This document shows positions 1 to 7,229 of a stretch of DNA of 64,000 nt, piece after piece. The notes below the pieces were generated by a model. The model saw only the letters and a list, made by a program, of their open reading frames with translations. It was not told the origin of the DNA and made no database searches. How positions within the stretch are numbered: the first letter of the stretch is position 1; each line of letters starts with the position of its first letter. This DNA is from Bradyrhizobium sp. CCGB01 (lineage in GTDB: Bacteria; Pseudomonadota; Alphaproteobacteria; Rhizobiales; Xanthobacteraceae): positions 8,494,001 to 8,558,000 of the forward strand of contig NZ_JANADK010000001.1 in the NCBI RefSeq assembly GCF_024199795.1. The letters run 5' to 3'. The position numbers and the translations under genes are program-made.

Positions 1-1
1 C

Positions 2-79
2 GGGATGGTCGGCCGGCGCTCGCTCAAGGCGCTACCGCGCGCCGCAGCGAGGACAGCCCTCGCACGGTTCGGGATCTAG
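2..79 (+). CDS. Possible 3' end of a truncated upstream gene
   Basis: Frame 2 is open from the window edge to a TAG at 77-79. It encodes a basic, alanine/arginine-rich C-terminal tail. It would converge on the glycosyltransferase gene, leaving a 4-bp gap. The piece is too short to recognise a family, and in GC-rich DNA an open frame of about 25 codons is weak evidence. I list it only because a tail-to-tail gene end is the simplest reading of the left edge. Confidence 0.3.
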   Translation, partial: GMVGRRSLKALPRAAARTALARFGI

Positions 80-83
80 GCCG

Positions 84-1112
84 TCAGGAAACGATCTTCG
101 AGGCCTCATAGGGCTTCGGATCGTAACCGAATGCGGCGAGAGCAGAACCGACGGCCACCAACGTCGGGTGCATCGCAACGATCGCTTTCGATGACATCAG
201 CAGGCGAGCCGAGCGCATCAGCGACAGTGGCAGCCGTCCCAGGGTCTGCGCCAACAAGCCCGCCCGCGCGCCTACACCCTGCGTGGCTTTGGACCGCACG
301 CGATAGTTGATCACCCCGAGGCGGAGGCTCCGTCTGGCAATCCAGCCGAGGCTGGTGCGGTTCTGCGGCACGGTCTCGGTGATGACGGCTTCCGCGGTCC
401 AGTGGAAAGTCATTCCGGCATGGCGGCCGCGGTAGAAGAAATCGCAATCTCCGCCGCCAAGGAAATTGAAGCGAAGATCGAAAGCCGGACTGCCGAGCCT
501 CTCGAACGCCGCGCGCGTGATCAGGCAATTGCCGCAGCCATAGATCACCGGCACCGCACCGGTGTAATCGTAAGTGGGGCAGAAGACGGGATGACGCGCG
601 AGCCAGGGTTGGCTGTCGTCGGCGAACACCGGCAGCACCGGTCCGCCGACCACGTCGGCACCGGTCGCCTCCGCGGCACGGATCATCAGCTCGAGCCAAT
701 CGGGCGAAGCGATCTCGTCGTCGTCGATCATCAGGAAGCGTGTCGCGGCGGGAAACACCGCCTGGCCCGTCTCGAACGCGGCGTTGATCGCCTGGCAATT
801 GCCCTGCCGCTTCTCGACCAGACAGATACCCTGTAGTTTGCCGGCGGCGAGATATTCCGCAGCGACCGGAGCGCTCGCGCGTCCTGCCGAATCGTTCTCG
901 ACCATGACCACCGCGAAGGAGCGCGTGGTGCGCTGACCGACAAGCGAATCCAGTGTCAGCCGGAGATGGTCGGGGCGGCGGAAACAGGGAATGCAGACGA
1001 CGATTCCGACCGAGAGATCAATGACGCGCGAACTCGCGGCGATCTCCCGGTTGGAGTCGCGCACGGCATCCGAGATCCGCCTGGCGGACAAATCTGTCGG
1101 GATCAGCGTCAT
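84..1112 (-). CDS. Family 2 glycosyltransferase (ExoM-like)
   Basis: This 342-residue protein is a GT-A fold inverting glycosyltransferase that would transfer a nucleotide-activated sugar to a growing surface polysaccharide. The GT2 nucleotide-binding start is at about residues 36-46 (VGIVVCIPCFRRPDHL). The acidic metal-binding motif MIDDDE is at 128-133 and a GGGDCDFF acceptor/metal loop is at 219-226. Layout and length resemble the succinoglycan glycosyltransferase ExoM, but the sugar cannot be read from sequence. The ATG start follows an AGAAGG-type ribosome site. It is divergent from the acyltransferase and close to the ExoP-like, WecG-like and galE genes, which supports a role in exopolysaccharide synthesis. 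Confidence 0.85.
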   Translation of the reverse strand: MTLIPTDLSARRISDAVRDSNREIAASSRVIDLSVGIVVCIPCFRRPDHLRLTLDSLVGQRTTRSFAVVMVENDSAGRASAPVAAEYLAAGKLQGICLVEKRQGNCQAINAAFETGQAVFPAATRFLMIDDDEIASPDWLELMIRAAEATGADVVGGPVLPVFADDSQPWLARHPVFCPTYDYTGAVPVIYGCGNCLITRAAFERLGSPAFDLRFNFLGGGDCDFFYRGRHAGMTFHWTAEAVITETVPQNRTSLGWIARRSLRLGVINYRVRSKATQGVGARAGLLAQTLGRLPLSLMRSARLLMSSKAIVAMHPTLVAVGSALAAFGYDPKPYEASKIVS

Positions 1113-1448
1113 GGCCTTCTAGATGGCTGAGACATGTTGAAAAAACCTTGCGTCCATTGTCCCAGGACGACACGCCGGCGCGGGACAGATACGTCGCAAA
1201 ATGAACGGCCTGCTCCGGCACCCAAACTGCGCCGCGACACCAATGTCCTCGCTGGGACGCGCGTTATCATGCTTAACCCTTTCACGCGCTTTCCTGCGAA
1301 CTCCTGCACGCGTGGTACTGCAATTTACAGTCCATCACCCATCGACGGCGGGCGCGCCGGGGCGCGACGTCGTTCTTCACCGCATTTTTACGCGCGGATG
1401 CTAGGGCTCGGCACGGCATGAGAGGCGCCGCAAGGGTTAGGAACGAAC
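1113..1448. other. Intergenic region between divergent polysaccharide genes
   Basis: This 336-bp gap must hold the promoters of the glycosyltransferase (leftward) and the acyltransferase (rightward). I see no convincing gene, tRNA or long inverted repeat in it. No confident -35/-10 pair can be assigned by eye. Confidence 0.5.
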
Positions 1449-2012
1449 GTGGTGCGCAAGATCGAGAACCCGGCGCTGCGGGCCGGCGCGCTCCTGTTGT
1501 TCGCTTGCCGGCGCGCCTGGCTGACGGTGCGGTACGGGCGCCGACTCCAGCTCGGACCGGGGATCGTGTTCAAGGGTCGGCTGGTTCTCGGCCGCGGAGT
1601 CCGGGTGTCGATCGGTGCGAACTGCCGGATCGGCAAGCGCGTGCTCATCACCGGGCGCGGCCAGGTGACGGTCGGCAATGACACTTTTCTCAATGGTTGC
1701 TGGATCGGCTGCGAACAGAAGGTCGAGATCGGTTCGTTCTGCTTGATCAGCGACTGCGACGTTGCCGACACGGACTTTCACAATCTTCCGCCGCGGCTTC
1801 GGCACGAGCCTGCGGTTGCTCAGGCCATCGCGCCGGTGAAGATCGGGCACAACGTGTGGGTGGGCGCGCGCTCGATCGTGCTCAAGGGGGTGACGATCGG
1901 CGACCACTCAGTCGTGGGCGCCGGAACGGTGGTGCGTGAGGACGTTGCCCCGCGCGTGGTCGTCGCCGGAAACCCTGCTGCAGTCGTCAAGCGGTTCCGC
2001 GACGACGAATAG
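1449..2012 (+). CDS. Left-handed beta-helix (hexapeptide repeat) acyltransferase
   Basis: This 187-residue protein is a trimeric O-acyltransferase of the WcaF/CysE/LacA superfamily. From about residue 40 it carries successive hexapeptide turns, such as IGANCRIGKRV, IGHNVWVGARSIVLKG and IGDHSVVGAGTVV, ending in the classic VVAGNPAAVVKRF tail. Such enzymes transfer acetyl or other acyl groups from CoA to sugars, here probably to an exopolysaccharide unit. The start is GTG at 1449, immediately followed by a second GTG. There is no hydrophobic N-terminal segment, so it should be cytoplasmic. Donor and acceptor are not readable from sequence. The neighbouring polysaccharide genes give the context. 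Confidence 0.85.
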   Translation: MVRKIENPALRAGALLLFACRRAWLTVRYGRRLQLGPGIVFKGRLVLGRGVRVSIGANCRIGKRVLITGRGQVTVGNDTFLNGCWIGCEQKVEIGSFCLISDCDVADTDFHNLPPRLRHEPAVAQAIAPVKIGHNVWVGARSIVLKGVTIGDHSVVGAGTVVREDVAPRVVVAGNPAAVVKRFRDDE

Positions 2013-2254
2013 GCAGGCACGAACGCGGGCAAACCGAATTGCGGAAACAGTTGATCCGCTCTTCAACGATCTTGGCAACCAGGTCCACACAAGCCTTGCG
2101 ACGATCCAGAGTCCAATCCCGCGTTAATGTCTATTTTACTTCGTCGCGGAATCCTCCATCTGGAATCGCCGCGACGTGCTTCAAAATTCCCGTGAGAGTC
2201 AGATAGAGAAGTTCAGCAGGTCCCCGTGGCGCGCACACCGCTTGGCTAGTATCG

Positions 2255-2267
2255 TAACGAACCGTTA
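2255..2267. promoter_or_regulatory. Short perfect inverted repeat, possible operator
   Basis: TAACG-AAC-CGTTA is a perfect 5-bp inverted repeat with a 3-bp spacer, 216 bp upstream of the ExoP-like start codon. The size fits a dimeric regulator site. No regulator can be named, and a 5-bp arm can arise by chance. Confidence 0.3.
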
Positions 2268-2349
2268 AGCACTGGGGCTCGTGGTGACACCAAAGCGGCA
2301 CGAAGACGCGGCAAATGACGGCCTGGGCTTAAACGCTTTGTTTGCCATT

Positions 2350-2371
2350 TCAGTGAATAGTCCCTCACTGA
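2350..2371. promoter_or_regulatory. Inverted repeat TCAGTGA-N8-TCACTGA
   Basis: Two perfect 7-bp arms are separated by 8 bp, in the AT-richer part of the leader, 112 bp upstream of the ExoP-like gene. The geometry fits an operator read by a dimer binding successive major grooves. It could also fold as a weak hairpin in a leader RNA. No matching regulator gene is adjacent. Confidence 0.4.
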
Positions 2372-2482
2372 GTATGGTTAATTTTCCCTGTTGCGTTGAT
2401 TGGGCACCTATATCCCGGGTGCGTGGCGTAGAGCGAAGAGTAACCCCTCAGCCTGCGGCAGTTGGAATGAAAGCTGGGGATC

Positions 2483-4849
2483 ATGCTTGACTATAACCAG
2501 CCGATCGATCGGGCCGGACCGGAGACCCCGCGACAGGGGACACAGGCCGGCTTCAATGTGCTGGAGCTCGTCAATCTGCTCTGGCGGCGGAAGGTCGCGA
2601 TCGCCGCTGCCGCCCTGCTCGGTGCGACGCTCGCCGTCACCGTCGGCAAGAGCCTGACGCCCCGCTACACCGCCACGGCACAGCTCTATGTCGACCCGCG
2701 CGAGCTTCAGCTCGTCGATCGCGAGCTCACGCCGCGCGCGCAGGACGTCTCCGGAATGGCGATGGTGGTGGAGAGCCAGGCGCGGCTGATCACCTCCAAC
2801 AGCGTACTGCTCCAGGTGATCCAGCAGGCCGGCCTCGACAAGGATCCGGAATTCGGCGGCGGTGACGCCAAGAGCCTGATGTCGTCGCTGCTCGGCCTGA
2901 TCGGCCTTCATCCTCCCGTTCCCTCCGCCGCGGAGAAGAAGGAAGTGCAGCTTGCGGCGCTCGACGCGCTGAACCGGCACATCACCATCCGCAAGACCGA
3001 GAAGAGCTTCATCGTCGACATCGAGGTCTGGTCGACCGATCCCGCAAAGGCGGCGATGCTCGCCAACACGCTGACCAGCGTCTATCTCGCAGAATCCCGC
3101 AACTCGCAGGCTTCGGCCGCACGGCGCGCCACCAACGATCTCTCTGGCCGCTTGAAGGAGCTGCGCGAGCGGCTGCGTAGCGCGGAGACCGCGCTTGCGA
3201 CCTACAAGGCCCAGAACAATTTCGTCGGCACCCAGGACGCGCTGATCAGCGACCAGCAGCTCTCCGCCAGCAACCAGCGGCTTTCCGCCGCCCGCGCGGC
3301 GACGATGGATGCGCAGGCGCGGCTCGACCAGATCGAGGCGAGCCGCCGCACCGCAGCGGATGCCGGCGCGATCCCCGAGGCGCTGCAATCGCCGACCATC
3401 GCGAATTTGCGCGCGCAATATGCCGACGCGCGCAAGAAATATGCGGAGCAGGCCGGCGAGCTCGGCCCGCGCCATCCGGCGCTGCGCCAGACCGAGAAGC
3501 AGGTCGAGGACCTCAAGCGCACCATCAACGAAGAGATCGACCGCTTCGCCCAGTCCGCCAAGAACGATCTGACGCGCGCCCGCGACTTCGAAGCCTCGCT
3601 CAACCGGGCGCTGGAAGCGCAGAAGCGGCAGAGCGTCCAGCTCAGCCAGGCCGCCGTGCGTCTGCGCGAGCTCGAGCGCGAGGCCGATGCCAGCCGCGAC
3701 GTCTATCAGTCCTTCCTCAAGCGCTCGCGCGAGACCGAGGAGCAGGAGACCCTGAACACCTCGGCGGCCCGCGTCATCGGCGAAGCCACGGTGCCGCAGC
3801 GGCGCTCGTTCCCGCCGGCAATGAGCATGTTCGCCATGATCGGCTTCATTTTCGGCGCGCTCGCCGCGGCAAGCTGGTTCGTCGCGGCCGAGTTGCTGTC
3901 CGCCGGCGCGACCGCGCCGGCTGCGCCGACACCAGCCCGTCGTGAGCGCGCACAGGCTCCGCGCGCACCAGAGCCGCCGCGGCCTCCGGAGATTGCTTCG
4001 CCCCCGCAAGTTTCACACGCTCCGGAAGTTGCGCAGGTTTTGCCGGAACTTGCCGCGCCATCGCTGCAGCCCGAGATGGACGAAAATACGCTGATCGGAA
4101 AGCCTCTGATCGCGCGTCTCCAGGAGGCCGACGTCATTCACACGCTCGGCGCCATTCTCGCCACCGGCGGCGGCGTCGATCTCACCCGGCTGGGCTGGCC
4201 GACACTGCGCCCCGGCTTTCCCCTGACGACGCTGCTCAATGCGTGGCGTGACATGCGCACCGCTGTCGCCCGCCGTGCGGGCGGCAAGGCGATGCCGGTC
4301 ATCGCGCTCGTCGGCGCGGGCGAGACCACCGGGCGCAGCGTGACCGCGCTGAATTTCGCCCTCGCGGCCGCGCGCGATGGCGCCCGCGTGCTGATGATCG
4401 ATGCCGACCATCAGGCACACTCGCTCTCGAACAAGGTGAGCCGCCCCGGCAAGAGCGAGCCGAGCAGGCTCGGCTGGCTCTCGATTGGCAGCAAGGCCGC
4501 GCGCGAGATCAAGACGGTCAACGGCATCTCGGTGCTGCCGGCCGCCGAAAGCGATGCCGGCAAGGCGACCGAGGCGATGCGCAAGGCCATCGAGCAGGCG
4601 CGCTCCGCCGGCGGCTATGACCTCGTTGTCCTCGACGGCCCCGTGACGCCGCTCGACGCAGGCGGCCGCAAGCTGCTCGACGATGCCGACGCGCTGGTGG
4701 CCGTGCTGCCGACCAGCCTCGACATCAACGACGGCCTGGAAGAAATCCTGAACACGCTCGGCCGCGCCGAGCGCAAGCTCGTCGGCGTCGTGCTCGACGA
4801 ACTCACCCCCGCAACCCAAGCGCGCCAGCGAGGCAGACAATATGCTTGA
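2483..4849 (+). CDS. Wzz/ExoP-like polysaccharide co-polymerase with degenerate kinase domain
   Basis: This 788-residue inner-membrane protein would control chain length and export of an exopolysaccharide (PCP-2a, GumC/ExoP family). A Wzz domain starts at residue ~25 with a first membrane segment at ~37-55. A long coiled-coil periplasmic part (about 180-420) and a second membrane segment (~450-470) follow. Next come a Pro/Ala-rich linker and a C-terminal ATPase domain (~590-780). That domain resembles bacterial tyrosine kinases, but Walker A reads GETTGRS (Arg618 in place of Lys), the A' motif reads DADHQ (640-644), and Walker B ends LDGPV. There is no C-terminal tyrosine cluster. It overlaps the next gene by 8 bp, which points to translational coupling. 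Confidence 0.9.
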   Translation: MLDYNQPIDRAGPETPRQGTQAGFNVLELVNLLWRRKVAIAAAALLGATLAVTVGKSLTPRYTATAQLYVDPRELQLVDRELTPRAQDVSGMAMVVESQARLITSNSVLLQVIQQAGLDKDPEFGGGDAKSLMSSLLGLIGLHPPVPSAAEKKEVQLAALDALNRHITIRKTEKSFIVDIEVWSTDPAKAAMLANTLTSVYLAESRNSQASAARRATNDLSGRLKELRERLRSAETALATYKAQNNFVGTQDALISDQQLSASNQRLSAARAATMDAQARLDQIEASRRTAADAGAIPEALQSPTIANLRAQYADARKKYAEQAGELGPRHPALRQTEKQVEDLKRTINEEIDRFAQSAKNDLTRARDFEASLNRALEAQKRQSVQLSQAAVRLRELEREADASRDVYQSFLKRSRETEEQETLNTSAARVIGEATVPQRRSFPPAMSMFAMIGFIFGALAAASWFVAAELLSAGATAPAAPTPARRERAQAPRAPEPPRPPEIASPPQVSHAPEVAQVLPELAAPSLQPEMDENTLIGKPLIARLQEADVIHTLGAILATGGGVDLTRLGWPTLRPGFPLTTLLNAWRDMRTAVARRAGGKAMPVIALVGAGETTGRSVTALNFALAAARDGARVLMIDADHQAHSLSNKVSRPGKSEPSRLGWLSIGSKAAREIKTVNGISVLPAAESDAGKATEAMRKAIEQARSAGGYDLVVLDGPVTPLDAGGRKLLDDADALVAVLPTSLDINDGLEEILNTLGRAERKLVGVVLDELTPATQARQRGRQYA

Positions 4850-5648
4850 GCGCCGCGTCAATCTGGACGGACGGGCTGCAACTGCCGACGTGCCGCGGAT
4901 CACCATCGGCGGCCTCCGCATGGCCGCGCTCGACCTGGAAGCCACCGCCGATTTCATGATCGAGGCCACCGATCCCAGACATCGCATCGGCCGTCCGCTG
5001 CATCTGACCTCGGCCAATGGCGAGGTGCTGGCGCGCTGCTCGACCGAGCCGGAGACAGAACGCCTGTTCCGCGGCGCTGATTTGATCAACGCCGACGGCC
5101 AGCCACTGGTGGCGGCCTCAAAACTGCAATCCTGGTTTCCACTGCCCGAGCGCGTCGCGACCACGGACCTGTTCCACGTCGTCGCGCGCAAGGCGGAAGC
5201 GATCGGCCGCACCTTCTACATGTTCGGCGCCAGCGAGGCCGAGAACGCCGCTGCGGTCGAGAACGTCCGGAAGATGTACCCAAACCTCAAGATCGTCGGC
5301 TACAGCCACGGCTATCTGCGTGGCGACGCCCTGCGCGCCAAAGTCGAGGAGATCAACGCGCTCGCGCCGGATTATCTCTGGGTTGCGCTCGGCGTGCCCA
5401 ACGAGCAGGCATTCGTCGAGGAATACACGCCGCTGCTGACCAATGTTGGCGTTATCAAGACCTCCGGCGGATTGTTCAACTTTTTATCGGGCAGCCGGTC
5501 CCGCGCACCGCAATGGATGCAGAACATCGGACTCGAATGGGCCTGGCGCACCTGGCTCGAGCCGCGCCGCCTGTTCTGGCGCTATTTGACCACCAACCCC
5601 CGCGCGCTCTATCTTCTCTTCAGCCGCAAACGACCTTCAAATCGCTGA
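4842..5648 (+). CDS. WecG/TagA/CpsF family glycosyltransferase
   Basis: This 268-residue GT26 enzyme probably adds an N-acetylhexosaminuronic acid, hexosamine or similar sugar to a lipid-linked saccharide. Family marks visible are LTSANGEVLARC near the start, ADLINADGQPLV at about residues 79-90, FYMFGASEAEN at ~124-134 and the glycine-rich VGYSHGYLRGD. VALGVPNEQAF and the basic tail RSRAPQWMQNIGLEW are characteristic of the family. No signal peptide is seen. The ATG lies inside the end of the ExoP-like gene and galE follows 19 bp downstream, so the three should be co-transcribed. Confidence 0.9.
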   Translation: MLERRVNLDGRAATADVPRITIGGLRMAALDLEATADFMIEATDPRHRIGRPLHLTSANGEVLARCSTEPETERLFRGADLINADGQPLVAASKLQSWFPLPERVATTDLFHVVARKAEAIGRTFYMFGASEAENAAAVENVRKMYPNLKIVGYSHGYLRGDALRAKVEEINALAPDYLWVALGVPNEQAFVEEYTPLLTNVGVIKTSGGLFNFLSGSRSRAPQWMQNIGLEWAWRTWLEPRRLFWRYLTTNPRALYLLFSRKRPSNR

Positions 5649-5667
5649 GAGAAGAGTAAGAGACGAC

Positions 5668-6660
5668 ATGACCGACCGACCGACCGTCCTCGTCACAGGA
5701 GGCGCGGGCTATATTGGCTCGCATGCCTGCCGTGCACTGTCTGCCGCCGGCTATCAGCCCGTCGTTTATGACAATCTCTCGACAGGTCATCGCAGCTTCG
5801 TCGCCGGCCCGCTGGTGACCGGCGATCTGCTCGACGGCGCCGCGCTGGCGCGCGCCTTCGCCGACCACAAGGTCACCGCGGTGATGCATTTCGCGGCGGC
5901 GAGCCTCGTCGGCGAGTCCATGACCGATCCGCAGAAATACTACATCAACAACGTGCAGGGTACGCTGTCGCTGTTGCAGGCGATGCGCAACGCGGGCTGC
6001 CATCGCATCGTGTTCTCCTCGACCGGCGCCGTCTACGGCAACGCCGATTCCAAGGAGCTGCCGGAGGACTTCCCCTGCGCACCGATCAATCCCTACGGCG
6101 CGTCGAAATGGATGATCGAGCGCATGCTCGCCGATTATCGCGCAGCCTACGGGTTCGGCGCGTTCTGCCTGCGCTATTTCAACGCCAGCGGCGCCGACCC
6201 GGCCGGCGGCATCGGCGAGCTGCGTGACAACGAAACGCATCTCATTCCGCGCGCCATGATGGCGCTGCAGGGCCATGTCGACTTCGCCGTGTTCGGCGAC
6301 GATTACGACACGCCCGACGGCACCGCGATCCGCGACTATATCCACGTCACCGACCTCGCCGCGGCGCATGTCGCTGCGCTCAAGCTCCTGGAAACGGGAC
6401 ATGCCGGCGGCAGCTTCAATCTCGGTACCGGCTCCGGCTTTTCGGTCCGCGAGATCCTGAACGCCATCAGGCAGGAGACCGGGCGCGAGGTGCCGCACAC
6501 CATGAAGCCGCGCCGCGCCGGCGATCCCACCTATCTGGTCGCCGACGCCTCCGCCGCGCGAAAAGTGCTGAACTTCGTGCCGCGCCATTCCGACCTCGCC
6601 TCGGTCATCCGGACCGCCTGGGCCTGGCACCAGAAGGCGCATCCGCTCAGGTCGCGTTAA
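5668..6660 (+). CDS. galE: UDP-glucose 4-epimerase
   Basis: This 330-residue extended short-chain dehydrogenase interconverts UDP-glucose and UDP-galactose in the cytoplasm. The Rossmann motif VTGGAGYIGSHA is at residues 8-19, FSSTGAVYGN supplies the catalytic Ser/Thr region, and NPYGASKWM contains the YxxxK pair. FNASGAD and RDYIHVTDLA are epimerase hallmarks. The length is typical of GalE. It closes the set of exopolysaccharide genes and would supply UDP-galactose to the glycosyltransferases upstream. Confidence 0.94.
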   Translation: MTDRPTVLVTGGAGYIGSHACRALSAAGYQPVVYDNLSTGHRSFVAGPLVTGDLLDGAALARAFADHKVTAVMHFAAASLVGESMTDPQKYYINNVQGTLSLLQAMRNAGCHRIVFSSTGAVYGNADSKELPEDFPCAPINPYGASKWMIERMLADYRAAYGFGAFCLRYFNASGADPAGGIGELRDNETHLIPRAMMALQGHVDFAVFGDDYDTPDGTAIRDYIHVTDLAAAHVAALKLLETGHAGGSFNLGTGSGFSVREILNAIRQETGREVPHTMKPRRAGDPTYLVADASAARKVLNFVPRHSDLASVIRTAWAWHQKAHPLRSR

Positions 6661-6887
6661 GCAATCGGCGCGCCCGCGCCTTGCCGGCCGGGTGCCTGAA
6701 CGGCTAGTATGGGTCTTCACTGTCGGCGCCGGCCTTTGTCCGGCGGCCGCTTGTTCCCGCATCCCGGCGATGATGCCGGCCTTGCGTGGCTCCGCCGATT
6801 GCGCGAGCCGATTTTCTCCGAGTGCCAGGACCACGATCAGTTCCGCGCGTCGGCCCGTCATCAGGCGCGGACCCCAGGGAAGATCCC

Positions 6888-7229
6888 ATGCATCAGGCTG
6901 TACGCCTGGAATTCGAGCGCGTGATGGAAGAGTTTGCCCGCTGGCAGATCGTGCCCGCGGACGAGCGCTCGCCCGCGCCTGCCTGGTGGTGGGGGCCGGC
7001 CATGGCGGTGTTCGACGACCATGAACCGATGAGCGGCGCATGGTGCGCCGAGCTCGGCCTCGGCGAAGGAACAAGCTTCGCCGAAGGCGCGCGCACGATC
7101 CTCGCGCTGTTCGTCGAGCAGACGTCGCTGACGGGGCCGCAGGATTTTCCGAGCAAGGCCGAGGGCGGGGATCACGAGGTCCGCGAGCTGCACCCGCAGC
7201 CGTCAGATGACAGCGCGTTTCAGCCGTAA
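6888..7229 (+). CDS. Small conserved hypothetical protein
   Basis: This 113-residue acidic protein is unrecognised. The ATG at 6888 is chosen because it follows AGGGAAG at a good distance; the frame is open further upstream but without a better start. It is rich in Trp (PAWWWGPAM at about residues 29-37), then Glu/Gly-rich (ELGLGEGTSFAEGA). It has no signal peptide or membrane segment. Its last 27 bp overlap the 3' end of the opposite-strand GAF/GGDEF/EAL gene, so the stop codons lie inside each other's genes. The good ribosome site and non-random composition support a real gene. Confidence 0.6.
   Translation: MHQAVRLEFERVMEEFARWQIVPADERSPAPAWWWGPAMAVFDDHEPMSGAWCAELGLGEGTSFAEGARTILALFVEQTSLTGPQDFPSKAEGGDHEVRELHPQPSDDSAFQP

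Larger units (their letters stand above)
2013..2482. other. Leader region upstream of the ExoP-like gene
   Basis: This 470-bp gap has lower GC than its surroundings and no credible gene. It contains two short perfect inverted repeats, listed separately at 2255-2267 and 2350-2371. An AT-rich stretch at about 2375-2395 could be part of the promoter. It probably holds the regulatory region of the ExoP-like/WecG-like/galE set. Confidence 0.5.

Noticed and set aside
2408..4009. 533-codon open frame on the minus strand inside the ExoP-like gene
   Set aside because: It is the complement of a clearly coding frame. Its protein is rich in Arg/Ala/Gly without any domain, and long antisense frames are normal in GC-rich DNA.
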